Below, piece after piece: positions 52,178-60,903 of a stretch of 64,000 nucleotides of DNA. Made by a program: the position numbers and the translations under genes. The notes beneath the pieces were generated by a model, which saw only the letters and a list, made by a program, of their open reading frames with translations, was not told the DNA's origin and ran no database searches. This stretch comes from JALYOC01 sp036675345 (lineage in GTDB: Bacteria > Myxococcota > Myxococcia > Myxococcales > Myxococcaceae): the NCBI GenBank assembly GCA_036675345.1, contig JAKFFE010000034.1, positions 58,678 to 122,677 on the forward strand. The letters are read 5' to 3'. Each line of letters starts with the position of its first letter. Within the stretch, counting starts at the first letter, position 1.

Positions 52178-52553
52178 CCCCGGCCTCGCTCCCGTGAGAA
52201 GTCAGGGACCGGCGCAGCAGCGTCATCCCCTTGTCGACGTTGAGCGCGGTGCGCACCCCGGGCAGGGACAGCCCCAGCTCCACCAGGGTGATCGCCACCG
52301 CCGGCTGCATCCCCACCACCACCGTCTCCGCGTCCAGCACCCGGGACATCAGGGCGATGTTTCCCAGGATCCGGCCGATGAAGGAGTCCACCACCTCCAG
52401 GGAGGAGATGTCGATCAGCACCCCGCGCGCGCCGCTGGTGCTGATCTTGTTGGTGAGGTCGTCCTGCAGGGTGTTGGCCAGCTGGTCGTGCATGTCCACC
52501 TGGATGGTGACCAGCAGGAACTCCCCCATCTGGAGGATCGGGATCCGCTCCAC
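52158..52553 (-). CDS. rsbS: Stressosome scaffold protein RsbS (STAS domain)
   Basis: The 131-residue single-STAS protein has PILQMGEFLLVTIQVDMHD, GVLIDISSLEVVDSFIGRI and VVVGMQPAVAITLVELGL. The Ser in the DSFIG segment is the expected RsbT phosphorylation site. The C-terminus is acidic. It starts ten bases after rsbR. Confidence 0.93.
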   Translation of the reverse strand: MERIPILQMGEFLLVTIQVDMHDQLANTLQDDLTNKISTSGARGVLIDISSLEVVDSFIGRILGNIALMSRVLDAETVVVGMQPAVAITLVELGLSLPGVRTALNVDKGMTLLRRSLTSHGSEAGDGDPEE

Positions 52554-52563
52554 GGTGGCGCCC

Positions 52564-53433
52564 CTACCTTCCGGATCCGGGCGCTGACCGGACCTTGGTC
52601 ACGGTCAGTCCGGCCTTCTGCAGGGCCAGCTGGAAGGCCCCCGCCAGGGTGGACTTGGTGGCCACATCCCCCAGGTCCACCCCCAGGTGGACGATGGTCT
52701 GGGCGATCTGCGGACGGATGCCGCTGATGATGCAGTCCGCCCCCATCAGGCGGGTGGCGGTGATGGTCTTGATCAGATGCTGGGCGGTGAGGGTGTCCAC
52801 GGTGGGCACCCCGGTGATGTCGATGATCGCCACCTCCGAGCCGGTATCCACGATCTTCTGCAGCAGCGCCTCCATCACCGTCTGGGTGCGGCCGCTGTCC
52901 AGGGTGCCGATCAGCGGCAGCGCCAGCACCCCGTCCCAGAGGGTGACCACCGGCGTGGACAGCTCCATCATCTCCCGCTGCTGCCGGTTGATCACCTCTT
53001 CCCGGGCCTTCTGGAAGGTCTCCATGGTCAGCAGCCCCATCCGATCGAACAGGCTGCTGACCGTCCACAGCTCACCGACCAGGGCCTCGGCGGAAGGGAC
53101 CTCCCGGCGCAGCCGGGCGAACAGCGGCCCCTTGAGGCTGAACACGAAGTTGGCAGTCTCCGACGGGGTGAACCCCTGGATCCCGCGCGAACGCGAGATC
53201 CGCGCCAGGAACTCGCGGACCGGCTCCCACTCCGACCCCTGGATCGACTCCAGCTGACCGGTCTGGGCGGCGGCCTGCAGCAACCGCAGGAACTCCGCGG
53301 CCTGCTCCCGCAGCTCCGATTCGCGCATCAGGTTGGCGCGGTGTCCGCCGGAGGCGCTCATCTCCTTGACCCACTCGGTCAGCAGATCGGACTCGTACTG
53401 CTTGAGAATCACCGGAAGACGGCTGGTCGCCAC
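52564..53433 (-). CDS. rsbR: Stressosome sensor RsbR
   Basis: The 289-residue protein starts at a GTG with AGGAGGAG upstream. An N-terminal RsbRD/globin-like sensory domain (~1-140: KQYESDLLTEWVKEM, FVFSLKGPLFARL) joins through a helix to a STAS domain (~165-280: VLALPLIGTLDSGRTQ, AIIDITGVPTVDTLTAQHLIKTI, DCIISGIRPQIAQTIVHLGV). The Thr residues in the STAS part are likely phosphorylated by RsbT. It is first in the operon and sets the signal specificity. Confidence 0.93.
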   Translation of the reverse strand: MATSRLPVILKQYESDLLTEWVKEMSASGGHRANLMRESELREQAAEFLRLLQAAAQTGQLESIQGSEWEPVREFLARISRSRGIQGFTPSETANFVFSLKGPLFARLRREVPSAEALVGELWTVSSLFDRMGLLTMETFQKAREEVINRQQREMMELSTPVVTLWDGVLALPLIGTLDSGRTQTVMEALLQKIVDTGSEVAIIDITGVPTVDTLTAQHLIKTITATRLMGADCIISGIRPQIAQTIVHLGVDLGDVATKSTLAGAFQLALQKAGLTVTKVRSAPGSGR

Positions 53434-53542
53434 GTGCGAACTCCTCCTGCCAAGACCTCCCGGCCTCTAGCACAGGGGGCAAGACGGGCCAGTCCGTCGG
53501 CCGCGCGGCCAGCCCTACTGTCGAAGCCTGGACGTCCGGGCC

Positions 53543-54691
53543 CTATTCCGGCCGTTGCCAGATCTGCAGCTGGGCGTCGCGGAATTCCCGGTACCGGCCC
53601 TCCTCGATCGCCGTCCGGGCCTGCTTCATCAGCCCCAGGAAGTAATGGAGGTTGTGCAGGGTGTTCAGCCGCATCGCCAGGATCTCCTTGGCCACGAACA
53701 GGTGGCGCAGATAGGCGCGGGAGAAGCGGGTGCAGGTGAAGCAGTCGCAGGCCGGATCCAGCGGGCCCGGGTCGCGGGCGTAGGCGGCGTTCTTGATCAC
53801 CACCTTGCCCCGGCTGGTGAACAGCAGCCCGTTGCGGGCGCAGCGGGTGGGGAGGACGCAGTCGAACATGTCCACCCCGTGCCCCACGCAGGTGAGCAGA
53901 TCCAACGGGGTGCCCACCCCCATCAGGTAGCGCGGCTTGTCCGCCGGCAGCAGCGGCGCCGAGAAGGCCACCCCGTCGTGCATCGCCCGGGGCTCCTCCC
54001 CCACGCTGTACCCGCCCAGCGCATAGCCGGGCAGATCGATGGCGCACACCTCCTCCGCGTGCCGCTTGCGCAGCTCCTCGGAGAGGCCGCCCTGGACGAT
54101 CCCGAACAGCGAGCTGCGCTCCCGGCTCCAGGCCTTCACGCAGCGCCCCAGCCAGCGGGTGGTGCGGGCCAGCGAGGCCTCGAAGTACTCCCGGTCCACC
54201 AGCGCCGGGGGACACTCGTCGAAGGCCATGATGATGTCCGCCCCCAGCGACTCCTGGATGGCGATCGAACGCTCCGGGGTGAGCAGGTGCTTTCGACCGT
54301 CCAGGTGGGACTGGAAGGCCGCCCCCTCCTCGGTGATCTTCCGCGTCCCCGAGAGGCTGAACACCTGGAAGCCCCCGCTGTCGGTGAGCATCGCCCGGTT
54401 CCAGGAGACGAACTGGTGCAGCCCGCCCAGCTCCTCCACCAGCGCCTCTCCCGGCCGCAGCATCAGGTGGTAGGTGTTGCCGAGGATGATCTGGGCGTCC
54501 ATCCGCTCCAGCTCGTCCGGGCCCATCCCCTTGACGCTGCCCACCGTTCCCACCGGCATGAACACCGGGGTCTCCACCACCCCGTGGGGGGTGTGCAGCC
54601 GCCCGCGCCGGGCCCCGGTGTGCGGGTCCACCGCCAGCAGCTCGTAGCGGACCAGCCCCGGCTCCACTCGCTGATCGCCCTTCGCCTTCAT
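53543..54691 (-). CDS. tgt: tRNA-guanine transglycosylase
   Basis: The 382-residue enzyme has LHTPHGVVETPVFMPVGT, MLTDSGGFQVFSLSGTRK (catalytic region), YALGGYSVGEEPRAMHD, MGVGTPLDLL and the zinc site CDCFTCTRF...H. It inserts the queuosine base precursor at the tRNA wobble G34. The start is the ATG at 54691; a TTG at 54712 is possible. It is directly downstream of queA (same pathway). Confidence 0.95.
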   Translation of the reverse strand: MKAKGDQRVEPGLVRYELLAVDPHTGARRGRLHTPHGVVETPVFMPVGTVGSVKGMGPDELERMDAQIILGNTYHLMLRPGEALVEELGGLHQFVSWNRAMLTDSGGFQVFSLSGTRKITEEGAAFQSHLDGRKHLLTPERSIAIQESLGADIIMAFDECPPALVDREYFEASLARTTRWLGRCVKAWSRERSSLFGIVQGGLSEELRKRHAEEVCAIDLPGYALGGYSVGEEPRAMHDGVAFSAPLLPADKPRYLMGVGTPLDLLTCVGHGVDMFDCVLPTRCARNGLLFTSRGKVVIKNAAYARDPGPLDPACDCFTCTRFSRAYLRHLFVAKEILAMRLNTLHNLHYFLGLMKQARTAIEEGRYREFRDAQLQIWQRPE

Positions 54692-54717
54692 CCCGGTGCT
54701 GTTCGCGTCCAAGTGTG

Positions 54718-55803
54718 TCAGTCCCCGATCAACATCGCGTCGCCGTAGGAGAAGAACCGGTATTGCCGGGCGACCGCCTCACGGTAGGCGGCCAGCGCGT
54801 GCTCCGTCCCGGCAAAGGCGCCCACAAGCATCAGCAGGGTGGACCGGGGGAGGTGGAAGTTGGTGATCAGCGCGTCCACCCCCAGGAAGCGGTAGCCGGG
54901 GGTGATGAAGATCGAAGTCTCGGCCCGGCCGGGACGGGGGGCCCCCGCCGCCGGATCCCAGGAGGCCTCCAGGGTGCGCACCACCGTGGTCCCCACCGCC
55001 ACGATCCGCCGGCCCTCGGCGCGGGCCCGGGCGATCTGCTCGGAGGTGTGGACCGGGACCTCGAAGCGCTCGGGGTGCATCTTGTGGTCGGCGATCCGGT
55101 TCACCCGCACCGGCAAGAAGGTCCCCGGCCCCACATCCAGGGTCACGAACACCCGCTGGATGTTCCGCGCCGCCAGTTGCTCGAACAGCGCGTCGGTGAA
55201 GTGCAGCCCGGCGGTGGGCGCGGCGGCCGATCCGGGCGATCGCGCGAACACGGTCTGGTACCGCTCCCGGTCCGCGCCCGAGGGCTCGCGGGTGATGTAC
55301 GGGGGCAGTGGCAGCCTCCCCGCCTCCTCCAGCGCCGAGGACAACGTCCCCCCCGGCCCCGGCTCCAGCCGGACCCGGTATTCGCCCTCGCCCAGCGCGG
55401 CCAGGACCTCCGCCTGCAGCCCTGCCGGCAGCTCCACCCGCTGCCCCGCCTTGAGCGCCTTGCTGGCCTGCCCGATGCAAATCCACTCCGACCCCTGGGA
55501 CCCGGACAGCGCCTGCGGGGTGGGAATGGCCGCCGCCGGACGCACCACCAGCAGCTCCACCTTCCCGCCGGTGCCGGCCTTCTTCCCCAGCAGCCGGGCG
55601 GGGACCACCCGGGCGTCGTTGAGCACCAACAGGTCGCCCTCCCGCAGCAGCTGCGGGAGCTGGGAGAAGGCGTGGTGCTCCACACCGCCGTCGGCGGGGC
55701 GCAGGGTCATCAGCCGCGAGGCGTCCCGTCGCTCCAGCGGCGACTGGGCGATCAGCTCCTCGGGCAACGGATAGTCAAAGGCGTCCAGCTCCACGGGGGG
55801 CAC
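54718..55803 (-). CDS. queA: S-adenosylmethionine:tRNA ribosyltransferase-isomerase QueA
   Basis: The 361-residue protein starts at a GTG (MPPVELDAFDYPLPEELIAQSPLERRDASR). Conserved LLREGDLLVLNDARVVPARLLG, FARSPGSAAAPTAGLHFTDALF, VTLDVGPGTFLPVR and YRFLGVDALITNFHLPRSTLLMLV identify QueA, which builds epoxyqueuosine. It forms an operon with tgt. Confidence 0.95.
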   Translation of the reverse strand: MPPVELDAFDYPLPEELIAQSPLERRDASRLMTLRPADGGVEHHAFSQLPQLLREGDLLVLNDARVVPARLLGKKAGTGGKVELLVVRPAAAIPTPQALSGSQGSEWICIGQASKALKAGQRVELPAGLQAEVLAALGEGEYRVRLEPGPGGTLSSALEEAGRLPLPPYITREPSGADRERYQTVFARSPGSAAAPTAGLHFTDALFEQLAARNIQRVFVTLDVGPGTFLPVRVNRIADHKMHPERFEVPVHTSEQIARARAEGRRIVAVGTTVVRTLEASWDPAAGAPRPGRAETSIFITPGYRFLGVDALITNFHLPRSTLLMLVGAFAGTEHALAAYREAVARQYRFFSYGDAMLIGD

Positions 55804-55854
55804 GTATGCCGGTCGGGAGCCGCGGCTTCAAGCGCCGCGCGCCTGGCCGTCCGC

Positions 55855-56958
55855 TCAGTACAGCGTCTGCAGCTCGGTGCCCGGGTAGTAGTGGGACAGG
55901 ATCTGCAGGTAGTCCCAGCCCTGATCCGCGTACAGCTTGGCCCCCCACTGGCACATCCCCGCCCCGTGGCCGCTGCCCCGCCCGCGCAGGTGGAAGGCCC
56001 GCTCGTCGCTGGAGACCACCTCGAAGGCCAGGCTGCGCACCCGGCTGTAGCCCACCTTGGCCCGGAAGCGGACCGCGTCGGTCTCCACGCCCCCCAGCTG
56101 CACCCTCCGCACCCGCCCGGTGGCGGTCAGCCCGTCGGGGGTCAGCCCCGAGGCGCCCGGAAACAGCGCCGCCAGCTCCTCCCGGGGAAGGGTCAGGTTC
56201 CAGTGGGAGGAGGCCAGCGACCCGCACCCGCAGGCCACCGGCCGCAGGTAGGGCAACTGCCGCCCCAGGGCCTGCAGCCCGGACTCGGTCTTCCCGCCGC
56301 AGGCGGCGTGGAAGTAGGCCTCGATCGGCGCCAGATCGTAGGTCAGCACCTGTCCGCGGGTGGCCTCCACCGCCGCGCGGGTGCGAGCGTCCTCCCGGGC
56401 CAGGCCACCGTACACCTGGTGCAGCACCGAGGCGCCCAGGTGGAAGTCCTCGCCGTAGGCCTGCAGCTTCTTGTGCAGCGCGTAGGTCCGTGCCGCCACC
56501 GCCTGGGCCTTGAGCGCCTCGTCCGGGAAGCTGCGCGGCATCTCCGACCCCAGCACCGCCGCCAGGTAGTCCTCCAGGGAGACGACGTTGATCACCACCA
56601 GCCGACCCCCGCGCGCTCGGACCACCAGATCGCCGCGCACCTCCAGCTCGCCGGCCTTGATCGGTTCGGGGCCCGGCACTCCCGCGTCGCGCGGCTCCTC
56701 TCCGGCGCGGAAGCGGATCGACTCTCCCAACCAGGGGGCTCCGTCCAGGTACAGCCGCCCCTTGACGTTGCGCACCACCAGCGCCCCGGAGGGGGCGGCG
56801 GTCAGCCGCGCGTCATCCGCGTCCGAACCGTAGGCCAGCCCTGCCCCCTGGATCAGCACCCGGTCGTCCACCGGCCCCATCGCGATCCGCACCGTCTCGA
56901 ACGCCGGGGCAGGCACGGCCAGCAAGACGGCGGCGGTCAGCGCTACAGGACGCAACAT
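55855..56958 (-). CDS. SpoIID/LytB-domain protein
   Basis: The 367-residue protein has an N-terminal signal sequence (LTAAVLLAVPAPAF), a beta region (GALVVRNVKGRLYLDG), and the SpoIID core with VVSLEDYLAAVLGSEMP, LKAQAVAARTYALHKK, GQVLTYDLAPIEAYFHAACGGKTE and GRGSGHGAGMCQWGAKLYADQGWDYLQIL. SpoIID proteins act on denuded peptidoglycan or stimulate amidases. It lies immediately upstream of queA. Confidence 0.9.
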   Translation of the reverse strand: MLRPVALTAAVLLAVPAPAFETVRIAMGPVDDRVLIQGAGLAYGSDADDARLTAAPSGALVVRNVKGRLYLDGAPWLGESIRFRAGEEPRDAGVPGPEPIKAGELEVRGDLVVRARGGRLVVINVVSLEDYLAAVLGSEMPRSFPDEALKAQAVAARTYALHKKLQAYGEDFHLGASVLHQVYGGLAREDARTRAAVEATRGQVLTYDLAPIEAYFHAACGGKTESGLQALGRQLPYLRPVACGCGSLASSHWNLTLPREELAALFPGASGLTPDGLTATGRVRRVQLGGVETDAVRFRAKVGYSRVRSLAFEVVSSDERAFHLRGRGSGHGAGMCQWGAKLYADQGWDYLQILSHYYPGTELQTLY

Positions 56959-57037
56959 GGCCCCAGTGTACGGACCGGGGATCCCCCCTCAAGAAAACGA
57001 CCGGGAAGAGTTCCGTTGGTAGATACAGGGGTCCTCC

Positions 57038-57514
57038 ATGCGCTCCCCCACCCTCCGCGAGGCGCTGCGTGCCACCCCGCCCCGCTCGGTGCAGGTGATC
57101 GCGCACTGTCTGCTCCAGCACCAGCCGGTCCCGGACTGCGCCGCCTTCTACGGGATCGGCGAGGACGCCTTCCTGGCGCTGTTGGGCAGGTCGCTGGCGC
57201 AGCTGGCCCGGCAGCAGGGGCTGGCCGGGGCGGAGTCCGCCGCCCTCTCCCTGGACGCTCCCCGGCGGTTGCGACGCGTGCTGGACCGGTTGAGCCCTGC
57301 CGGGCCTCCGGTGGCGGACGAGGCCCTGGTGCACCCCCCGGCGGGGGACGATGAGCTGGAGCGGCTGGTGGCCGCCCTGTGGCGTGCCGGCCCCCGGGAA
57401 ATGGCACCCGCGGCGCCGCCGAGCGACCCGGAGCCCGGGTGGAGGACCGCACTGCGCTGGGCGCTGATCGGCGCGGCGGTCGTGGCCCTGCTGTGGTTCT
57501 CCAAGGGGCTGTAG
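57038..57514 (+). CDS. Hypothetical protein with C-terminal membrane anchor
   Basis: The 158-residue product has a helical cytoplasmic part (MRSPTLREALRATPPRSVQVIAHCL ... FYGIGEDAFLALLGRSLAQL) resembling a small helix-turn-helix/sigma-like bundle. A Pro-rich linker and a single C-terminal transmembrane helix (WALIGAAVVALLWFSKGL) follow. A tail-anchored regulator is possible. No family is recognised. Confidence 0.7.
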   Translation: MRSPTLREALRATPPRSVQVIAHCLLQHQPVPDCAAFYGIGEDAFLALLGRSLAQLARQQGLAGAESAALSLDAPRRLRRVLDRLSPAGPPVADEALVHPPAGDDELERLVAALWRAGPREMAPAAPPSDPEPGWRTALRWALIGAAVVALLWFSKGL

Positions 57515-57564
57515 AGCGCCCGGGCACTCCCTGCAGCGAAAGGTCTGGGGTACCATCGTTGGCC

Positions 57565-58173
57565 GTGGCCACCTCCCGCGTCCTCCTGACCTGCCTCTCG
57601 GTGCTCAGCGCCGTCGCCGTCGCCGCCGAGGAGCTGTCCCCGGAGCGCATCGCCGAGATCCAGCGGGACCAGCGGCAGGCGCAGGCGGCGGTGGAGAAGG
57701 AGTTCGGCAACCGGCCCCCCTCCGAGCTGACCAACGAGCAGCGAGCGGCGCTGATCCACAAGAGTCAGGCCGCGGCGCAGACCGTGTTCGCCAAGCACGG
57801 GGTGAGCGGGAAGGACTTCGCCACCCAGGTCCTCAAGCTGGATCGCCAGCGCCTGGCCGCAGTGGAGGAGGCGGAGGCCTCGCTGGAGGAGAAGGAGGAG
57901 GCCGCCCGGGAGGCCGCCGAGGCGAGGCGCGCCGCCCGGAACGAACCGGCCGAGCCGGAGATCTTCCTGGGCCCCAACGACCAGAACCCGGTGGAGGTCT
58001 ATCCCGGCCAGGGCCCGGTCGATCAGGACCGACCCAATGAGGACGGGGTGATCGAGTCCAGCGGAGACCCGTCTGCCACCGCCACGGACCCCTCGCTGAG
58101 CGTTCCCCCGGAGGAGGCCGCTGCGCCTCCCCCGCCCAAGCCGGCCCCGAAGAAGAAGCGCGGACGCCGCTAG
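57565..58173 (+). CDS. Secreted coiled-coil hypothetical protein
   Basis: The product has 202 residues from a GTG (VATSRVLLTCLSVLSAVAVAA, signal peptide), with a TTG at 57559 as alternative. A helical region rich in Glu, Ala, Gln and Lys (IAEIQRDQRQAQAAVEKEF; EEAEASLEEKEEAAREAAEARR) leads to an acidic Pro-rich tail and a basic end (PKPAPKKKRGRR). It is probably periplasmic. Its stop overlaps that of the convergent aminomutase gene by four bases. Confidence 0.7.
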   Translation: MATSRVLLTCLSVLSAVAVAAEELSPERIAEIQRDQRQAQAAVEKEFGNRPPSELTNEQRAALIHKSQAAAQTVFAKHGVSGKDFATQVLKLDRQRLAAVEEAEASLEEKEEAAREAAEARRAARNEPAEPEIFLGPNDQNPVEVYPGQGPVDQDRPNEDGVIESSGDPSATATDPSLSVPPEEAAAPPPPKPAPKKKRGRR

Positions 58174-59369
58174 CCTGCGGTGTTCCGGCCCGTCCACACC
58201 GCGTCGTAGGGACAGGAGCAGTCCGTCTCCTCCGGCTGCGGGTAGGTATAGCGCTGGCCCCGGAAGTTGTTGAACACCCACTCCTTCTCGCCCCGCTCCA
58301 CCGTGTAGTCCGGCTGGAGGGTGACCTTCCCGCCCCCGCCCGGGAGATCCACCGCCAGGTGGGGGATCGCCAGCCCGGTGGTGTGACCTCGGAGCTGGGA
58401 GAGGATCTCCAGCCCCTTCTCCAGCGGGGTGCGCAAATGCTCGCAGCCCTCGGCCACGTCCATCTGGTGCAGGTAGTAGGGACGCACCCGGTGGCGCAGC
58501 AGCCGGTGGGACAGCTCCTTGATGATCCGCGCGTCGGAGTTGAGCCGGCGCATCAGCACCGCCTGGTTCTCCACCGGCACCCCGTGGTCCACCAGCAGCT
58601 CACAGGCGGCGGCCGCCTCGGGGCTGAGCTCCTTGGGGTGGTTGAAGTGGGTGACCACGTAGACCGGCGCGTACCGACGCAGCATCCGGGCCAGCTTCTC
58701 GGTCACCCGCATCGGCAGGCACACCGGAACCCGGGTCCCGATCCGGATCATCTCCACATGGGGGATGGCGTGCAGCCCGGCCAGCAGCTCCTCCAGCCGC
58801 TCGTCGGAGAGCACGAACGGATCCCCACCGGAGATCAGCACGTCCCGCACCTCCGGGTGGGCCCGTACGTAGTCGATCCCCTGCTGCAGCGCGGTCTTGT
58901 TCAGCTCCGCCTCGCCGCCCTTGGTGATCCGCCTCCGGGTGCAGTGGCGGCAGTAGACCGAACAGGTATCCAGGGCCAGGAACAGCACCCGGTCCGGATA
59001 CTTGTGGACGATCGCCTCCACCGGCCGGGTGCGATCCTCCCCCAGCGGGTCGGTCAGCTCTCCGGGGCGGATCCGTGCCTCGGCCCGGGTGGGGATGGCC
59101 TGCATCCGCACCGGGCAGAAGGGATGATCGGGATCGATCAGCGACAGGTAGTAGGGGCTGATCCCCAGCCGGAACAGCTCGGAGGTCTCCTGCACCCCGG
59201 CCCGCTCGTCCGGGGTGAGGCGGACGTACCGCTCCAACGCCTCCAGGTTCCGCACCGAGTGGCGCATCTGCCAGCGCCAGTCGGACCACTGCTCGGCGGT
59301 CGCCTCGGGGAAGAGACGCCGCGCGGATGGTGGAACCTCCATGCCCTCCCGGGCCACCGCCAGCGTCAT
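58170..59369 (-). CDS. kamA: Lysine 2,3-aminomutase (KamA-type radical SAM, PLP)
   Basis: This 399-residue enzyme has the radical SAM cluster CSVYCRHCTRRR (CxxxCxxC) and VRDVLISGGDPFVLSD. PYYLHQMDVAEGCEHLRT and LAVDLPGGGGKVTLQPDY carry the two Asp that bind the lysine side chain and the PLP Lys (PGGGGK). It interconverts L-alpha-lysine and L-beta-lysine. It is the second gene of a coupled pair: its ATG overlaps the upstream stop (ATGA). No beta-lysine acetyltransferase (AblB) or beta-lysine degradation genes are nearby. Confidence 0.9.
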   Translation of the reverse strand: MTLAVAREGMEVPPSARRLFPEATAEQWSDWRWQMRHSVRNLEALERYVRLTPDERAGVQETSELFRLGISPYYLSLIDPDHPFCPVRMQAIPTRAEARIRPGELTDPLGEDRTRPVEAIVHKYPDRVLFLALDTCSVYCRHCTRRRITKGGEAELNKTALQQGIDYVRAHPEVRDVLISGGDPFVLSDERLEELLAGLHAIPHVEMIRIGTRVPVCLPMRVTEKLARMLRRYAPVYVVTHFNHPKELSPEAAAACELLVDHGVPVENQAVLMRRLNSDARIIKELSHRLLRHRVRPYYLHQMDVAEGCEHLRTPLEKGLEILSQLRGHTTGLAIPHLAVDLPGGGGKVTLQPDYTVERGEKEWVFNNFRGQRYTYPQPEETDCSCPYDAVWTGRNTAG

Positions 59370-60751
59370 GAGGCCTTCGCGGTCGCCTGGGCCCGCTGTT
59401 CACGCCAGTAGGCCTGGCCGGCGGCCGGCAGGGTGTAGACCGGGTCGTAGTACTCGAAGCGGCGGGCCAGCGCCTCCGGATCGTCCGCCTCCACCGAGGT
59501 CCGGTAGTTCTTGGTCCAGTAGCTGATGCCCTTGTCGCGATCGTAGGCGGCCACCTGGTGCACCCAGCGCTTCCCCACGAACGGCACGTCACAGACGATC
59601 CGCGGGGTGGCGAAGCCCGGCATGTAGCCCATCATGTCGTGCTGCAGCGCCTGGGCCTCGTACACCGCCAACCGCCAGTGCTCCGAGTTGGGGATCATGT
59701 CGCACATGTAGAAGTAGTACGGGGTGATCTTCCCGTCATCCAGCAGCCGGAAGCACAGGTCCAGCAGGTCCTTGGTAGAGCCGTTGACCCCGCGCAACAG
59801 CACGCCCTGGTTGCGGACGTCCCGGAAACCCATGTCCAGCAGCTTCTCCACCGCCTTGCGCACCAGCGGGGTGACCTGGTTGGCGTGGTTGACGTGGGTG
59901 TGCATCGCCAGATCCACGCCCTGCAGCCGGGCCTTCTTGGCCAGCCGATCCAGCCCGGCCAGCACGCTGTCCTGCAAGAAGTGCTGGGGGATGGCCATCA
60001 GCCCCTTGGAGGCCAGGCGGATGTCCCGGATGTTGGGGATGTCCAGCAGCGCCGAGACGAAGGGCTCCAGCTGGGTGATCGGCATGTTGGCGATGTCCCC
60101 GCCGGAGACCACCACGTCCCGGACCGAGGGGGTGGCCCGCAGATACTCCAGCATCTTCCCGTAGCGTTCTCCCGGGGGGGTGGCGAACCGGTGCTTCTCC
60201 ACCTGGGGAACGTCGTTGCCCACCAGGTCCATGCGGGTGCAGTGTCCGCAGTACTGGGGACAGGTGGGCAGCATCTCCGCCAGCACCTTGGAGGGATAGC
60301 GGTGGGTCAGCCCCTCCACCACCCACATCTCCGCCTCGTGCAGGCTGTCTCGCGACGCCTTGGGATGGTTGGGCCACTCGGCGTGACGGTCGGCGAACGC
60401 CGGCAGCATGTAGCGGCGCACCGGATCCGCCCACAGGTCGCCCAGGTCCATTGTGTTGATCATCTGCGGCGGCACCAGGATGGACATGGTGGCGCGCTCC
60501 TTCTGATCGCGCTCCATGCTGAACATCAGGTCATCGGGGATCAGCTCCCCCAGGGTGGCCTTGAGCTCGCGCAGGTTCTTCACCGTGTGCTTGCGCTGCC
60601 AGACCGCGTTCTCCCACTCCTGGGCGGTCACGTCCTTGAAGCCGGGGATCCGCCGCCAGTCCGGCTCGGCGAACGGCTTCTCCAGCGGATACTTGAAGGG
60701 CTGCGTGGCAGCGCGCGGCGGGTGCGGTGGCTTGGTCGTGGCGGTCGACAT
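59366..60751 (-). CDS. KamA-family radical SAM aminomutase, divergent paralogue
   Basis: This 461-residue protein has a radical SAM site CPQYCGHCTRMDLVGND (CxxxCxxC) and VRDVVVSGGDIANMPIT. It keeps Asp residues equivalent to those binding the lysine side chain (PYYFYMCDMIPNSEHWRLA; VCDVPFVGKRW), but the PLP loop is FVGK instead of PGGGGK. An N-terminal extension and C-terminal tail make it ~60 residues longer than KamA. It may act on a different amino acid or form a complex with the coupled kamA. It is first in the operon. Confidence 0.88.
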   Translation of the reverse strand: MSTATTKPPHPPRAATQPFKYPLEKPFAEPDWRRIPGFKDVTAQEWENAVWQRKHTVKNLRELKATLGELIPDDLMFSMERDQKERATMSILVPPQMINTMDLGDLWADPVRRYMLPAFADRHAEWPNHPKASRDSLHEAEMWVVEGLTHRYPSKVLAEMLPTCPQYCGHCTRMDLVGNDVPQVEKHRFATPPGERYGKMLEYLRATPSVRDVVVSGGDIANMPITQLEPFVSALLDIPNIRDIRLASKGLMAIPQHFLQDSVLAGLDRLAKKARLQGVDLAMHTHVNHANQVTPLVRKAVEKLLDMGFRDVRNQGVLLRGVNGSTKDLLDLCFRLLDDGKITPYYFYMCDMIPNSEHWRLAVYEAQALQHDMMGYMPGFATPRIVCDVPFVGKRWVHQVAAYDRDKGISYWTKNYRTSVEADDPEALARRFEYYDPVYTLPAAGQAYWREQRAQATAKAS

Positions 60752-60903
60752 CGGTTGGTCCCTTTAACCGAAAATGGGGGGCAACACACACCGTTCACCA
60801 GGCAGGCGCTCCAACGACTGTCCTGGGGGCATGCCGCTGTGCGTCGTGAAGCGTGAGGTGCCCGCCGGAGCGGAGGTTCAACCTTAACCGCCTGGCCCCG
60901 CGC

